From an uncultured Bacillaceae bacterium (GTDB lineage Bacteria > Bacillota > Bacilli > Bacillales > Bacillaceae_L): DNA of 64,000 bases. Position numbers and translations under genes: made by a program. The notes beneath the pieces were generated by a model. It saw nothing but the letters and a program-made list of their open reading frames with translations, was not told where the DNA came from and did not search any database. Shown one piece after another: positions 53,363 through 61,497 of the stretch. How positions within the stretch are numbered: position 1 is the stretch's first letter; each line of letters starts with the position of its first letter. The stretch lies in assembly GCA_947497585.1 (NCBI GenBank), contig CANMHG010000006.1:1-64000 (forward strand), in the 5' to 3' direction.

Positions 53363-53390
53363 TAAATATAAGGGCAAACGTCCCCGATTA
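53363..53390 (+). promoter_or_regulatory. Possible sigma-D promoter of the SpoIID/LytB gene
   Basis: TAAA (53363-53366), 16-base spacer, CCCGATTA (53383-53390), compared with TAAA-N15-GCCGATAT. In B. subtilis lytB is expressed with lytC from sigma-D. The remainder of 53066-53362 is very AT-rich, holds inverted ATTTTAAT/ATTAAAAT arms near murQ, and no gene. Confidence 0.4.
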
Positions 53391-53411
53391 TTAAGTAGGA
53401 GGAATGATAGT

Positions 53412-54989
53412 ATGTTTCAAAGGCTAGTAAAATATTCTTTTATCGTTTTATTTGTAAGCGCTTTATTATTACAGGGTGTTAGTGGAACAGCAGCTACTAC
53501 AGAAACTGCAGAGCCAATGATACGGATTGGTGTTGAGCCAGAAAAAGAAACAATTACTCTTGGTAGTGATGGTGATTATGTTATTACGGATAAAGTAACT
53601 GGGGAAGTTCTTTATTCAGGGAATGGCGATTCAGTTGAAGTTAGCTTAGATTCTTCTGCAGAGATTAAGAAGAATTATCGATTACAGGTGGCTGCTACCT
53701 CAAATAATGCCTATATTGATGATTGGGTCAATCGAGCAGAGGACGCGGGACACACTACATTTTTAGAGCCTGTCGGAAATTTATACCGTCTATTTATTGG
53801 AGAATTAACTGCGGATGCTTCAACGTCAGAAAGAGATGCTTTTAAAACTGAAATGATTAGGCTAGGACTGGCTGGTAGCGATTCTTTCTGGAAAGTGGTA
53901 ACAGTTGTTGAAGGTAAATCCTCACTAAAATTAACATACAATGGTAAAGACAAGTTCTTAACAAATCCTGTTGTCATTACATCTAGTAATGACAACATCA
54001 AAATCAACGGCAAAATGTATCGTGGATTAGGTGAAGTTGCTTTTAACAGCAAAGGTACATTAGCAGGCATAAATGAACTACCTATGGAAGAATATTTATA
54101 CGGAGTTGTACCTCGTGAGCTACCACCTGTACCATATGGTGAAGTTGAAGCACAGAAATCACAGGCTGTTGCTGCACGTACGTACGCAATGTCTAATCTT
54201 GGCAAGCGCAAAGCTGATGGCTACGATCTTCTTCCAACTACTTCAGACCAAGTGTATGCAGGTTTTGAAGCAGAGCATCCAGTTTCTAATCAAGCAGTTG
54301 ATGAAACAAGAGGTATTGTTGCTACATATGACGGAAAGTTAATTACTGCCGTTTTCAACTCGACTAGTGGCGGATATTCTGCTAACAATGAGGATGTTTG
54401 GAATTCAGAGGCTGTGCCATATCTTCGTGGTGTTCCTGATGCAGAAAGAGGTAAAGCATTAGAGCATGTCCCTAGTTTAGAGGTTTTCAAAAACCATAAA
54501 AACGCTAAATCACTGCGAGCAGCAGCTGAGGGTGATTATGAATCAGACTGGTCGAGATACCATCGTTGGAACTTTGAATGGACTTCTGAAGAAATAAGTG
54601 ATGTATTAAGCACTTACTATAATACGGAAGTTGGTAAAGTATATGAAATTAATGTATTAGAGCGATCTAACTCTGGTCGTGTATTAGAGATAGAGTTTGT
54701 AACAGAAGCAGGTAATTTCTACGAGTATAAAGACAGGGTTCGTACGGCATTAAAATATATCAATGCTAGTGGGAACCAAGCCTCTTTATTAAGCACATTA
54801 TTCTTTATTGAACCAGTGGTAGATAACAAAACAAAAGAAGTTACTGGATTCAAAACATATGGCGGAGGTTGGGGCCATGGTGTTGGGCTGTCCCAAACAG
54901 GTGCAATGGGAATGGCTGTTAAAGGATACACATTTGATGAGATTCTTAAACACTATTATCAAGGAATTGAGTTAGAGAAGAACTATTAA
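53412..54989 (+). CDS. SpoIID/LytB domain protein (amidase enhancer-like)
   Basis: A 525-residue secreted protein. Signal peptide to about residue 29 (LLLQGVSGTAA), a SPOR-like region (about 75-160), then the SpoIID domain: EYLYGVVPRELPP, KSQAVAARTYAM, FNSTSGGYSANNEDVW and GGGWGHGVGLSQTGAMGMA. SpoIID itself is a lytic transglycosylase acting on stripped glycans; LytB/CwbA enhances the autolysin LytC. GTAGGAGG precedes the ATG. Divergent from murQ, suggesting wall turnover and recycling are placed together. Confidence 0.88.
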   Translation: MFQRLVKYSFIVLFVSALLLQGVSGTAATTETAEPMIRIGVEPEKETITLGSDGDYVITDKVTGEVLYSGNGDSVEVSLDSSAEIKKNYRLQVAATSNNAYIDDWVNRAEDAGHTTFLEPVGNLYRLFIGELTADASTSERDAFKTEMIRLGLAGSDSFWKVVTVVEGKSSLKLTYNGKDKFLTNPVVITSSNDNIKINGKMYRGLGEVAFNSKGTLAGINELPMEEYLYGVVPRELPPVPYGEVEAQKSQAVAARTYAMSNLGKRKADGYDLLPTTSDQVYAGFEAEHPVSNQAVDETRGIVATYDGKLITAVFNSTSGGYSANNEDVWNSEAVPYLRGVPDAERGKALEHVPSLEVFKNHKNAKSLRAAAEGDYESDWSRYHRWNFEWTSEEISDVLSTYYNTEVGKVYEINVLERSNSGRVLEIEFVTEAGNFYEYKDRVRTALKYINASGNQASLLSTLFFIEPVVDNKTKEVTGFKTYGGGWGHGVGLSQTGAMGMAVKGYTFDEILKHYYQGIELEKNY

Positions 54990-55000
54990 TCTTTTATGAT

Positions 55001-55036
55001 TAAAAAACAGCCAGTTCCCATCTGGCTGTTTTTGTT
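55001..55036. terminator. Bidirectional terminator between the LytB-like gene and namZ
   Basis: AACAGCCAG (55006-55014) and CTGGCTGTT (55022-55030), with TTTTTG on the plus strand and TTTTTTAATC on the minus strand. Confidence 0.88.
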
Positions 55037-55041
55037 TTCCC

Positions 55042-56190
55042 CTAATATAGTAGATATTTCTTCCTTATAACTTTAAACCCCTCTAATTTTAACTCCTCAA
55101 CTTTTAACCAGTCTATAAGGTTTTCTTTACCATCAACACGAAGCCTCAACTGATCCGTCCCAGCCAGCAAATCGATAAAGTATCTTCCTTTAATGGGATC
55201 CAGCCATTTAAACTGGCTAGGATATAGATATTTCAAGGATTCTATCATCGCACATGCTACATGCAACGGCTTCAGCAGTTCCCTATCAACTATATGTACC
55301 TGTATTCCTTCACATAACTCGCCTGCAAACTTTGACATAGTTGGAGTGAAATGTGTTGGTCGAAACATAACTCCATCTAACTTATAAGCTTGTAGTTTTT
55401 CATTCCACTCTTCACCATCAATCCAAGGTGCACCAATCATTTCAAATGGTCGAGTTGTTCCTCTCCCTTCAGATACATTGGTTCCTTCAAATAGACATGT
55501 ACCTGGGTAGAGTGCAGCCATCTCTATTCCAGTTGCATTAGGTGATGGCATGATCCAGTGTAAACCAAGCTCATCAAACCATTTGTCCCTTTCCCAACCT
55601 TCCATCCTGATAACCGTTAATTTACAACCCATTTTATATTCATGATTAAAATAACTTGCTAACTCTCCAACAGTCATCCCATGTCGTACAGGCAGTCCAT
55701 ATTTCCCAACAAAAGAATCAAATGTAGAATCAATTATATTCCCCTCTATCACGTCCCCTGTAATTGGGTTAGGTCGATCTAAAACATAATAATCCAACCC
55801 AAACTTAGCAGCCGTTTCCATCGAATAAGCTAATGTGTAAATGTAAGTATAGTATCTAACACCAATATCTTGGATATCAAATACAAATGCATCTATGTCT
55901 TTCATGCTATCAGACGAAGGACTCCTTGAATCACCATATAGGCTATAGATAGGAATTCCTGTCTTCTTGTCAACTTGATGTGCAACCTTTTCACCCGCTG
56001 CTGCATTTCCTCTAAAACCATGTTCTGGAGCAAAGATTGCTTTAATGTTATAGCCCCTACTTAACAACACATCTAGACTTAATTTTAGATCCTGATCAAC
56101 CGATGTATGATTAATAATAAGACCAATTCGCTTTCTACGTAGTTCCAGGGCGCTTTGCAGTAGAAGCTTATCCAAGCCATTGATTATCAA
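55042..56190 (-). CDS. namZ: Exo-beta-N-acetylmuramidase NamZ (DUF1343), without signal peptide
   Basis: A 382-residue DUF1343 protein. In B. subtilis NamZ (YbbC) releases MurNAc from the non-reducing end of glycan fragments. Conserved blocks: GLIINHTSVDQ, FAPEHGFRG, VFDIQDIGVRYYTY, VLDRPNPI, FEGTNVSEGRGTTRPFE. The start (TTG, GGAGGAGG upstream, overlapping the kinase stop) gives MIINGLDKLLLQSALELRRK, not a signal peptide. The characterised enzyme is secreted, so this version appears cytosolic, fitting import of short glycan fragments. Confidence 0.9.
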   Translation of the reverse strand: MIINGLDKLLLQSALELRRKRIGLIINHTSVDQDLKLSLDVLLSRGYNIKAIFAPEHGFRGNAAAGEKVAHQVDKKTGIPIYSLYGDSRSPSSDSMKDIDAFVFDIQDIGVRYYTYIYTLAYSMETAAKFGLDYYVLDRPNPITGDVIEGNIIDSTFDSFVGKYGLPVRHGMTVGELASYFNHEYKMGCKLTVIRMEGWERDKWFDELGLHWIMPSPNATGIEMAALYPGTCLFEGTNVSEGRGTTRPFEMIGAPWIDGEEWNEKLQAYKLDGVMFRPTHFTPTMSKFAGELCEGIQVHIVDRELLKPLHVACAMIESLKYLYPSQFKWLDPIKGRYFIDLLAGTDQLRLRVDGKENLIDWLKVEELKLEGFKVIRKKYLLY

Positions 56191-57179
56191 TTCCGCTCCT
56201 CCTCCCTATTTTCAAAATTGAACTTTAATCGCTTTATAAAATCGAGATCAATTTCTCCCTTTAACATCTTTAATCCGCCAACCACTGAGCCAACGATAGG
56301 TGGGACGGTTGGTACGATAAGATTACAATTTAACCCTGATAGTTCTAATTGTTCTTTTATTGTTGATACTAACCAATCTTTTCTTGAGAACAATCCACCT
56401 GCAAGAACCACTGGAATTTGTGTTTCAGTTGTACTATACAGTTTCGGTGCAAGGGACTTTATATTTCCAGCAATATCTCTTGCTGTACTCAATAAAATAA
56501 GTTGTGCAACTTGATCCCCCTCGTCCGCTGCTGCAAATACTAAAGGAACAATAGAAGCCACTAATTTCCGGGGATCAGGATTGCGGTAAATAATCGGAAT
56601 AAGATCCGATGTTTCGGTTATTGAGAAATACCTTAACACTTTTTCATCCAGTAGTGTTTTCTCCTTACATTTATCATAACGATCAAAAAGTCCTTTAATT
56701 GCTTCTTGACCAATAGCAAATCCACTACCCCTGGCATCTACTAAATAACCCCAGCCACCTACTCTTTCTGTCTTCCCATCACGGTTAATTCCAAATGCAA
56801 TAGATCCAGTACCAGAGATATGGACAATGCCCTCCTGTCCAAGCGATCCAGAGTACAGTGCAGTCATTGCATCATTTTCTACATGAATAGGGATATCCTT
56901 TTCAACCACTTTGTCAATTATCGTTTCAAGTTCATGTTTATTTGAGTCATTCCCAGCGCCGGCCATTCCCGCAAAGATAACAGATAATTGGTTGAATGAT
57001 TGTACATCAAGTGCTTTTAATTCAAATATTAACTTCTGAATTTCTGCCTCAACTCCAACCGAACCTACCGTATTTATATTTGTTGCACCAACCTCAGCAA
57101 TAGCCTTCACTTCTCCAGTTGAAGAAACAATCACTCCAGTGGTTTTAGTTCCTCCCCCATCAATACCAAGTATGTACAT
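56187..57179 (-). CDS. BadF/BadG-type amino-sugar kinase (GlcNAc/MurNAc kinase-like)
   Basis: A 330-residue ASKHA kinase. Phosphate-1 loop YILGIDGGGTKTTGVI at the start, GMAGAG, HISGTGSIAFGI (phosphate-2) and VVLAGGLFSRKDWL (adenosine). The family includes N-acetylglucosamine kinase and MurK, which phosphorylates MurNAc and GlcNAc. Cotranscribed with namZ (overlap), whose product is MurNAc, so a MurK-like role is likely. ATG at 57179 follows GTGGGGA; an in-frame GTG at 57191 overlaps that site. Confidence 0.85.
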   Translation of the reverse strand: MYILGIDGGGTKTTGVIVSSTGEVKAIAEVGATNINTVGSVGVEAEIQKLIFELKALDVQSFNQLSVIFAGMAGAGNDSNKHELETIIDKVVEKDIPIHVENDAMTALYSGSLGQEGIVHISGTGSIAFGINRDGKTERVGGWGYLVDARGSGFAIGQEAIKGLFDRYDKCKEKTLLDEKVLRYFSITETSDLIPIIYRNPDPRKLVASIVPLVFAAADEGDQVAQLILLSTARDIAGNIKSLAPKLYSTTETQIPVVLAGGLFSRKDWLVSTIKEQLELSGLNCNLIVPTVPPIVGSVVGGLKMLKGEIDLDFIKRLKFNFENREEERN

Positions 57180-57273
57180 ACTAATCCCCACTCTTAAAAT
57201 CTTATTTTATATTACTAGATTATATTAAAATTAAATTTTAAACCCATTATGTATCACAACTATGTCGCATTTC

Positions 57274-57316
57274 AATAAAAAAGGCTTAGTCATAAACACT
57301 CTATGACTAAGCCTCC
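57274..57316 (-). terminator. Terminator of the chemoreceptor gene
   Basis: AGGCTTAGTCATA (57282-57294) and TATGACTAAGCCT (57302-57314), then TTTTTTATTG on the minus strand. The stem sequence AGGCTTAGTC recurs at 59203. Confidence 0.88.
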
Positions 57317-57322
57317 TGCAAA

Positions 57323-59089
57323 CTATTTTGATTCAGTAGAAAATTGTTCCATCATTTTCTGTAATTCTTCACTTAACGTATTTAGATTTTCTGCAGACGT
57401 TGCAATTGTTCCAATGACACCGACTTGCTCCTCAACAGAAGCTAGAACTTCTTCAGAAGATGCCGCTGTTTCCTCAGCAACAGCAGATATATTTTGGACA
57501 GACTCCACAATGCTTTCTGTGTGGTTTGTAACAACCAAAATCTCTGAGTTTAGTCGTTCTATTACACCTATAATTTGATTGATAGATTTAGAGATATGAC
57601 TAAATTGATTTTCTGTATCATTTACAGCAAGATCAAGCTTAGACGAAATCTCTGTCGTATTTTCCATTGCCTTTACAGTGGATTCTGTCTCTTTTTCGAT
57701 ACTATTAATCATTTGTTGGATTTCATTTGTGGCTTTGTTTGTTTCTTCAGCTAGTTTTCGAACTTCGTCAGCTACAACCGCAAAACCTTTTCCAGATTCA
57801 CCTGCTCTAGCGGCCTCTATACTAGCATTTAATGCAAGCAAATTCGTTTGCTGAGAGATTGAATCAATCGTTGTCACGATATTTGAAATATCTTTAATAC
57901 TGCGATATAAGTGATTGATTCCAACACCTATTTGTTCAGATGCTTTCTTCGAATCTTCATTAGATGCTTGTAGAATAGTTACCTTTTCCTTACCTAGTTC
58001 TATTGCATTAGTAGAGTCAACAGAAAGTGTTCTCATCAACTGATTTTGTTCATTCATTTTAATGATTGCACCACTAAGCTCTTCCGTTTTTTGACTTGTA
58101 GATTCAATATCAGCGGCTTGTGAGACAGAGCCGTTCGTAATTTCGTTGATTGCCCTACTCATTTCTTCGCTTGTTGAACTAGTTTCTTCAGTTAAAGCCG
58201 AAAGCTCTAGTGCTGATTGTGAGACTTTCATACTTGTAGTTTGGATGTTCGAAAGGATAGTTTTTAACTGATCCGTCATTTTATTAAATGCTTTACCCAG
58301 TTGCCCTAGTTCATCTGCTGATTCAGGTAATGCCGGAACATCTAAATTACCCTCTGAAATCAGAAGTGATGACTTAGTAATCGTCTCCATCAGCTTCAAC
58401 TTTTTACGTGTAACAAAGTAAAACACTACTAGCCCAATAATAGTAATCAAGATTGAAATCCCTAATATTAAATATAAAAGAGTAGTTAAGGATTCATAGA
58501 ACTCGTACTCATAAGCACCAATACCAATATTCCAGTCCCACGGTTCATAATACGCAGCATAGACTATTTTATTTCGCTCAGCTGTCTCTCCTGCATTTTG
58601 CCATGCATATTTATAAAATCGATCTTCTGTACTGCTCAATTTGGCAGTCTTTACAATATCCTGAACAACATACTGTCCTTTAGAGTTTTGAACTTCTTTT
58701 TTGTCATCTCCAACTTGAATGCTCGGATGTAACTGCGCGATATGGTTTGAATCATATGCCATTAAATATCCTTCTCTTTTATAAAGAAAAGATGATTGTG
58801 TGAAATCATAAGTAGTCTTTCCATCCATCGTTGATGGTGGTCCAACTAATAATTCACGTGCTCGCATTTTTGCTTCTTCAAGAGTTAAATCACCTGACTC
58901 AACTTGTTCATTTAATAATTCAAGTGCAGAGATTGAATTATGTACAATATGCTGTAAATCTAGCTTCCCGCTACCCACAAGCTCTTGTTTAGCAAAATTG
59001 TAGCTAAGTAATCCCAAAGTGGTAGTCGCGATTAACACTAAAATAGTGATACCTAATAATAGCTTTGTGGATATCTTGTTGAAATTCAT
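57323..59089 (-). CDS. Methyl-accepting chemotaxis protein with Cache sensor
   Basis: A 588-residue transmembrane chemoreceptor. First helix (about residues 9-29), an extracellular Cache domain (about 35-195, with [21 protein letters not shown] near its end), second helix (about 200-225), HAMP, then the signalling domain with the invariant hairpin [26 protein letters not shown]. It directs flagellar rotation through CheA. The ligand is unknown; the neighbours make wall-derived sugars or peptides possible. AAGGAGA precedes the ATG and a sigma-D-like promoter lies upstream. Confidence 0.93.
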   Translation of the reverse strand: MNFNKISTKLLLGITILVLIATTTLGLLSYNFAKQELVGSGKLDLQHIVHNSISALELLNEQVESGDLTLEEAKMRARELLVGPPSTMDGKTTYDFTQSSFLYKREGYLMAYDSNHIAQLHPSIQVGDDKKEVQNSKGQYVVQDIVKTAKLSSTEDRFYKYAWQNAGETAERNKIVYAAYYEPWDWNIGIGAYEYEFYESLTTLLYLILGISILITIIGLVVFYFVTRKKLKLMETITKSSLLISEGNLDVPALPESADELGQLGKAFNKMTDQLKTILSNIQTTSMKVSQSALELSALTEETSSTSEEMSRAINEITNGSVSQAADIESTSQKTEELSGAIIKMNEQNQLMRTLSVDSTNAIELGKEKVTILQASNEDSKKASEQIGVGINHLYRSIKDISNIVTTIDSISQQTNLLALNASIEAARAGESGKGFAVVADEVRKLAEETNKATNEIQQMINSIEKETESTVKAMENTTEISSKLDLAVNDTENQFSHISKSINQIIGVIERLNSEILVVTNHTESIVESVQNISAVAEETAASSEEVLASVEEQVGVIGTIATSAENLNTLSEELQKMMEQFSTESK

Positions 59090-59128
59090 GCTTGTGTCTC
59101 CTTTTTATTTTTTAGTGGTCTTACCATT

Positions 59129-59155
59129 ATATCGACATTTTTCGAGCAATTTTCA
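59129..59155 (-). promoter_or_regulatory. Sigma-D-like promoter of the chemoreceptor gene
   Basis: On the minus strand TGAA, 15 bases, GTCGATAT, two mismatches from TAAA-N15-GCCGATAT. It ends 40 bases before the start codon. Sigma-D controls motility and chemotaxis genes in Bacillus. Confidence 0.65.
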
Positions 59156-59194
59156 CAGAGAATATATAGTAAATATTTACAATAGTTAATCCAT

Positions 59195-59230
59195 AAAAAG
59201 TAAGGCTTAGTCATAAACGACTAAGCCTCG
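59195..59230 (-). terminator. Terminator of the oligopeptide transporter operon
   Basis: AGGCTTAGTC (59203-59212) and GACTAAGCCT (59219-59228); on the minus strand TTACTTTTTATGG follows. Nearly the same stem as 57282-57314. Confidence 0.8.
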
Positions 59231-59263
59231 AATAATTTTATCTCCAATACTGTATTTACCATT

Positions 59264-60190
59264 TTAACTCTTCATCTTCGGATCAAGCGCATCTCGTAAT
59301 CCATCACCAATCAAATTAAACCCTAATACAATTAACATAATAGAGAAGCCAGGGAATAGTACAGTCCATGGTGCACTTTGAATAAAGCTTCGTGAATCAG
59401 ATAGCATTTTACCCCATTCGGGATCAGGTGGTTGTGCACCCATTCCCAAAAATCCTAATGCCGCTGCTTCAAGAATAGCTGTACCAAAACCTAGTGTAGC
59501 TTGAACAATAATTGGGCCCAGGCTATTTGGCAAGATATGATGGATAATAATTCTTGAATCCTTCATCCCTTGAGCTCTAGCAGCCATTATATATTCTTCG
59601 TTTTTCAAGCTTAATACCTTTGAACGAACTAACCTTCCAAAAATCGGAACATTGACAATTGCAATTGCGATAAGAGCATTTTGTAAAGAAGGCCCTAAAA
59701 TAGCTACAATTGCAATGGCTAGTAATATACTTGGGAAAGCTAGCATAATATCAAAAATTCTTGAGATTATACTATCTCTAAAGCGGCCATAATAACCAGC
59801 AATAACCCCTAATAGAGTCCCAAAAAATAAAGCTCCAGTCACTGCAAAAAAGCCAACCCACAAAGAAATACGAGCACCAAATACAATTCTTGTAAATATA
59901 TCTCTTCCAAAATCATCCGTACCGAACCAAAATTCAGCTGAAGGTGATTGTAAGCGTACTGACATATTTTGATCATTGATTCCATGAGATGTTATCAATG
60001 GAGCAAAAAGGGCAATCAATATAAAGAAGAGAATGATTCCAGCGCCAACCATCGCTAATTTATTCTTTTTTAAGCTTCTATATGCATCTTTCCAAGGTGA
60101 GATGGCTTCTTCTTTGCCATTATTGACGTGAGGTGGTTGATTTAGTTCAGATTGGCTTGTTTCATTTTTTAATAGTCCCATATAACTCAC
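59264..60190 (-). CDS. Oligopeptide/dipeptide ABC transporter permease (DppC/OppC type)
   Basis: A 308-residue permease with six helices: an N-terminal OppC_N region (SLKKNKLAMVGAGIILFFI) and the EAA-type loop YIMAARAQGMKDSRIIIHHILPN. FGTDDFGRDIFTRI is a conserved family stretch. Last gene of the operon, 6 bases behind the partner permease. Confidence 0.92.
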   Translation of the reverse strand: MSYMGLLKNETSQSELNQPPHVNNGKEEAISPWKDAYRSLKKNKLAMVGAGIILFFILIALFAPLITSHGINDQNMSVRLQSPSAEFWFGTDDFGRDIFTRIVFGARISLWVGFFAVTGALFFGTLLGVIAGYYGRFRDSIISRIFDIMLAFPSILLAIAIVAILGPSLQNALIAIAIVNVPIFGRLVRSKVLSLKNEEYIMAARAQGMKDSRIIIHHILPNSLGPIIVQATLGFGTAILEAAALGFLGMGAQPPDPEWGKMLSDSRSFIQSAPWTVLFPGFSIMLIVLGFNLIGDGLRDALDPKMKS

Positions 60191-60196
60191 CCCTTA

Positions 60197-61210
60197 TCAA
60201 TATTTAATCCTCGGATCTAGATATGCATATAGCAGGTCTACAATTAAATTAACCATTACAAATATAAACGCTACTAATAAAATACCTGATTGAATGACTG
60301 GGTAATCTCTACTTCCTATTGCCTCAAAAATATAACGCCCCATCCCTGGCCAACTAAAGATGGTTTCTGTTAAGATTGCTCCACCTAACAATGTGCCAGT
60401 CTGTAGGCCTACTACTGTGATTACTGGAATCAGTGCATTTTTTAAAGCATGTTTATAAATAACGATAAATTGAGTTGCTCCTTTTGCTCGTGCAGTACGA
60501 ACAAAATCAGAGCGCAGTACCTCAAGCATACTAGAACGGGTCATACGAGCAATGATAGCCATCGGAATGGTACCTAAAGCAATACCTGGCAATATTAAGT
60601 GCTTCATCGTAACCCAAAATTGATCAAACCTTCCAGAGAGTAACGAATCAATTAGATAAAAGTGTGTAACAACCTCAACTGGATCTCTTGCATTTTCTCT
60701 TCCATAGGCTGGTAGCCATTGAAGTTCTTGTGCAAAAATCCATTGCTCAACCAAGCCTAACCAGAAAATCGGCATCGAGACTCCTATTAAAGCAATTAGC
60801 ATGCTTATATAGTCAAACCATGAATTTTGCTTCCAAGCACTTATAATTCCAGCATTAACCCCAATGATAATAGCAAATAGCATAGCAAAGACGGTTAACT
60901 CAATTGTAGCTGCAAGAAAAGGTTTAACCTCTTCGATAATCGGGGATTTTGTTAATAAGGAAGTTCCTAAGTCTCCAGTTACTAAGCCTTTTACATAAAT
61001 ACCATATTGAACAAGATAAGGTTTATTTAATCCTAGATTTTCCTCTAAGGTTTCAATTGCCTCAGGAGTTGCCTGTTCACCCAACATTGTTTGTGCTGGG
61101 TTTCCAGGAATTAAATGAATGATGGAAAATGTAATTAAAGACATTCCTATTAATACTGGTATAAGTAAAAGTAAACGTCGTACTGCATAAGCAAACATAT
61201 AATTCACCAC
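60197..61210 (-). CDS. Oligopeptide/dipeptide ABC transporter permease (DppB/OppB type)
   Basis: A 337-residue permease with six helices. N-terminal LLLLIPVLIGMSLITFSIIHL and GEQATPEAIETL typify the group; the EAA-like loop is FVRTARAKGATQFIVIYKHALKN. A MITE-like element (61240-61475) separates it from the binding-protein gene. Confidence 0.92.
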   Translation of the reverse strand: MVNYMFAYAVRRLLLLIPVLIGMSLITFSIIHLIPGNPAQTMLGEQATPEAIETLEENLGLNKPYLVQYGIYVKGLVTGDLGTSLLTKSPIIEEVKPFLAATIELTVFAMLFAIIIGVNAGIISAWKQNSWFDYISMLIALIGVSMPIFWLGLVEQWIFAQELQWLPAYGRENARDPVEVVTHFYLIDSLLSGRFDQFWVTMKHLILPGIALGTIPMAIIARMTRSSMLEVLRSDFVRTARAKGATQFIVIYKHALKNALIPVITVVGLQTGTLLGGAILTETIFSWPGMGRYIFEAIGSRDYPVIQSGILLVAFIFVMVNLIVDLLYAYLDPRIKY

Positions 61211-61239
61211 CTTGGTTTCTAGCTAGCTGTGTATAAAAT

Positions 61240-61475
61240 GAGGCTGGGACAAAAGTAGTTTAACTAAATTGAAACCGAACAATGGTTGTAGGAGTAGGAA
61301 CACCGCTCCTGAAATATACTTCGCTTTCCGCGGGAAGCAGGCAAGCCTCCTCGTGCATAGCACTGCGGGGTCTAGACGTTGCTTTTCATCCCGCAGGAGT
61401 CTACGTATATTTCATCCGCTAAGCTATTACTTTGTTCAGAGTTTTAGTAAAACACTTATGTTATGTCCCAGCCTC
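61240..61475. mobile_element. MITE-like element with 11-bp terminal inverted repeats
   Basis: A 236-bp element bounded by GAGGCTGGGAC (61240-61250) and GTCCCAGCCTC (61465-61475). The centre is GC-rich and symmetrical (CTTTCCGCGGG, CAAGCCTCCTCG, CGGGGTCTAGAC, CCCGCAGGAGTCTACG). It has no transposase gene. The core resembles the repeat at 41891-42019. It lies inside the oligopeptide transporter operon and could act as a terminator, processing signal or spacer. Confidence 0.85.
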
Positions 61476-61497
61476 TACTTAACTAATAAGATTATGT

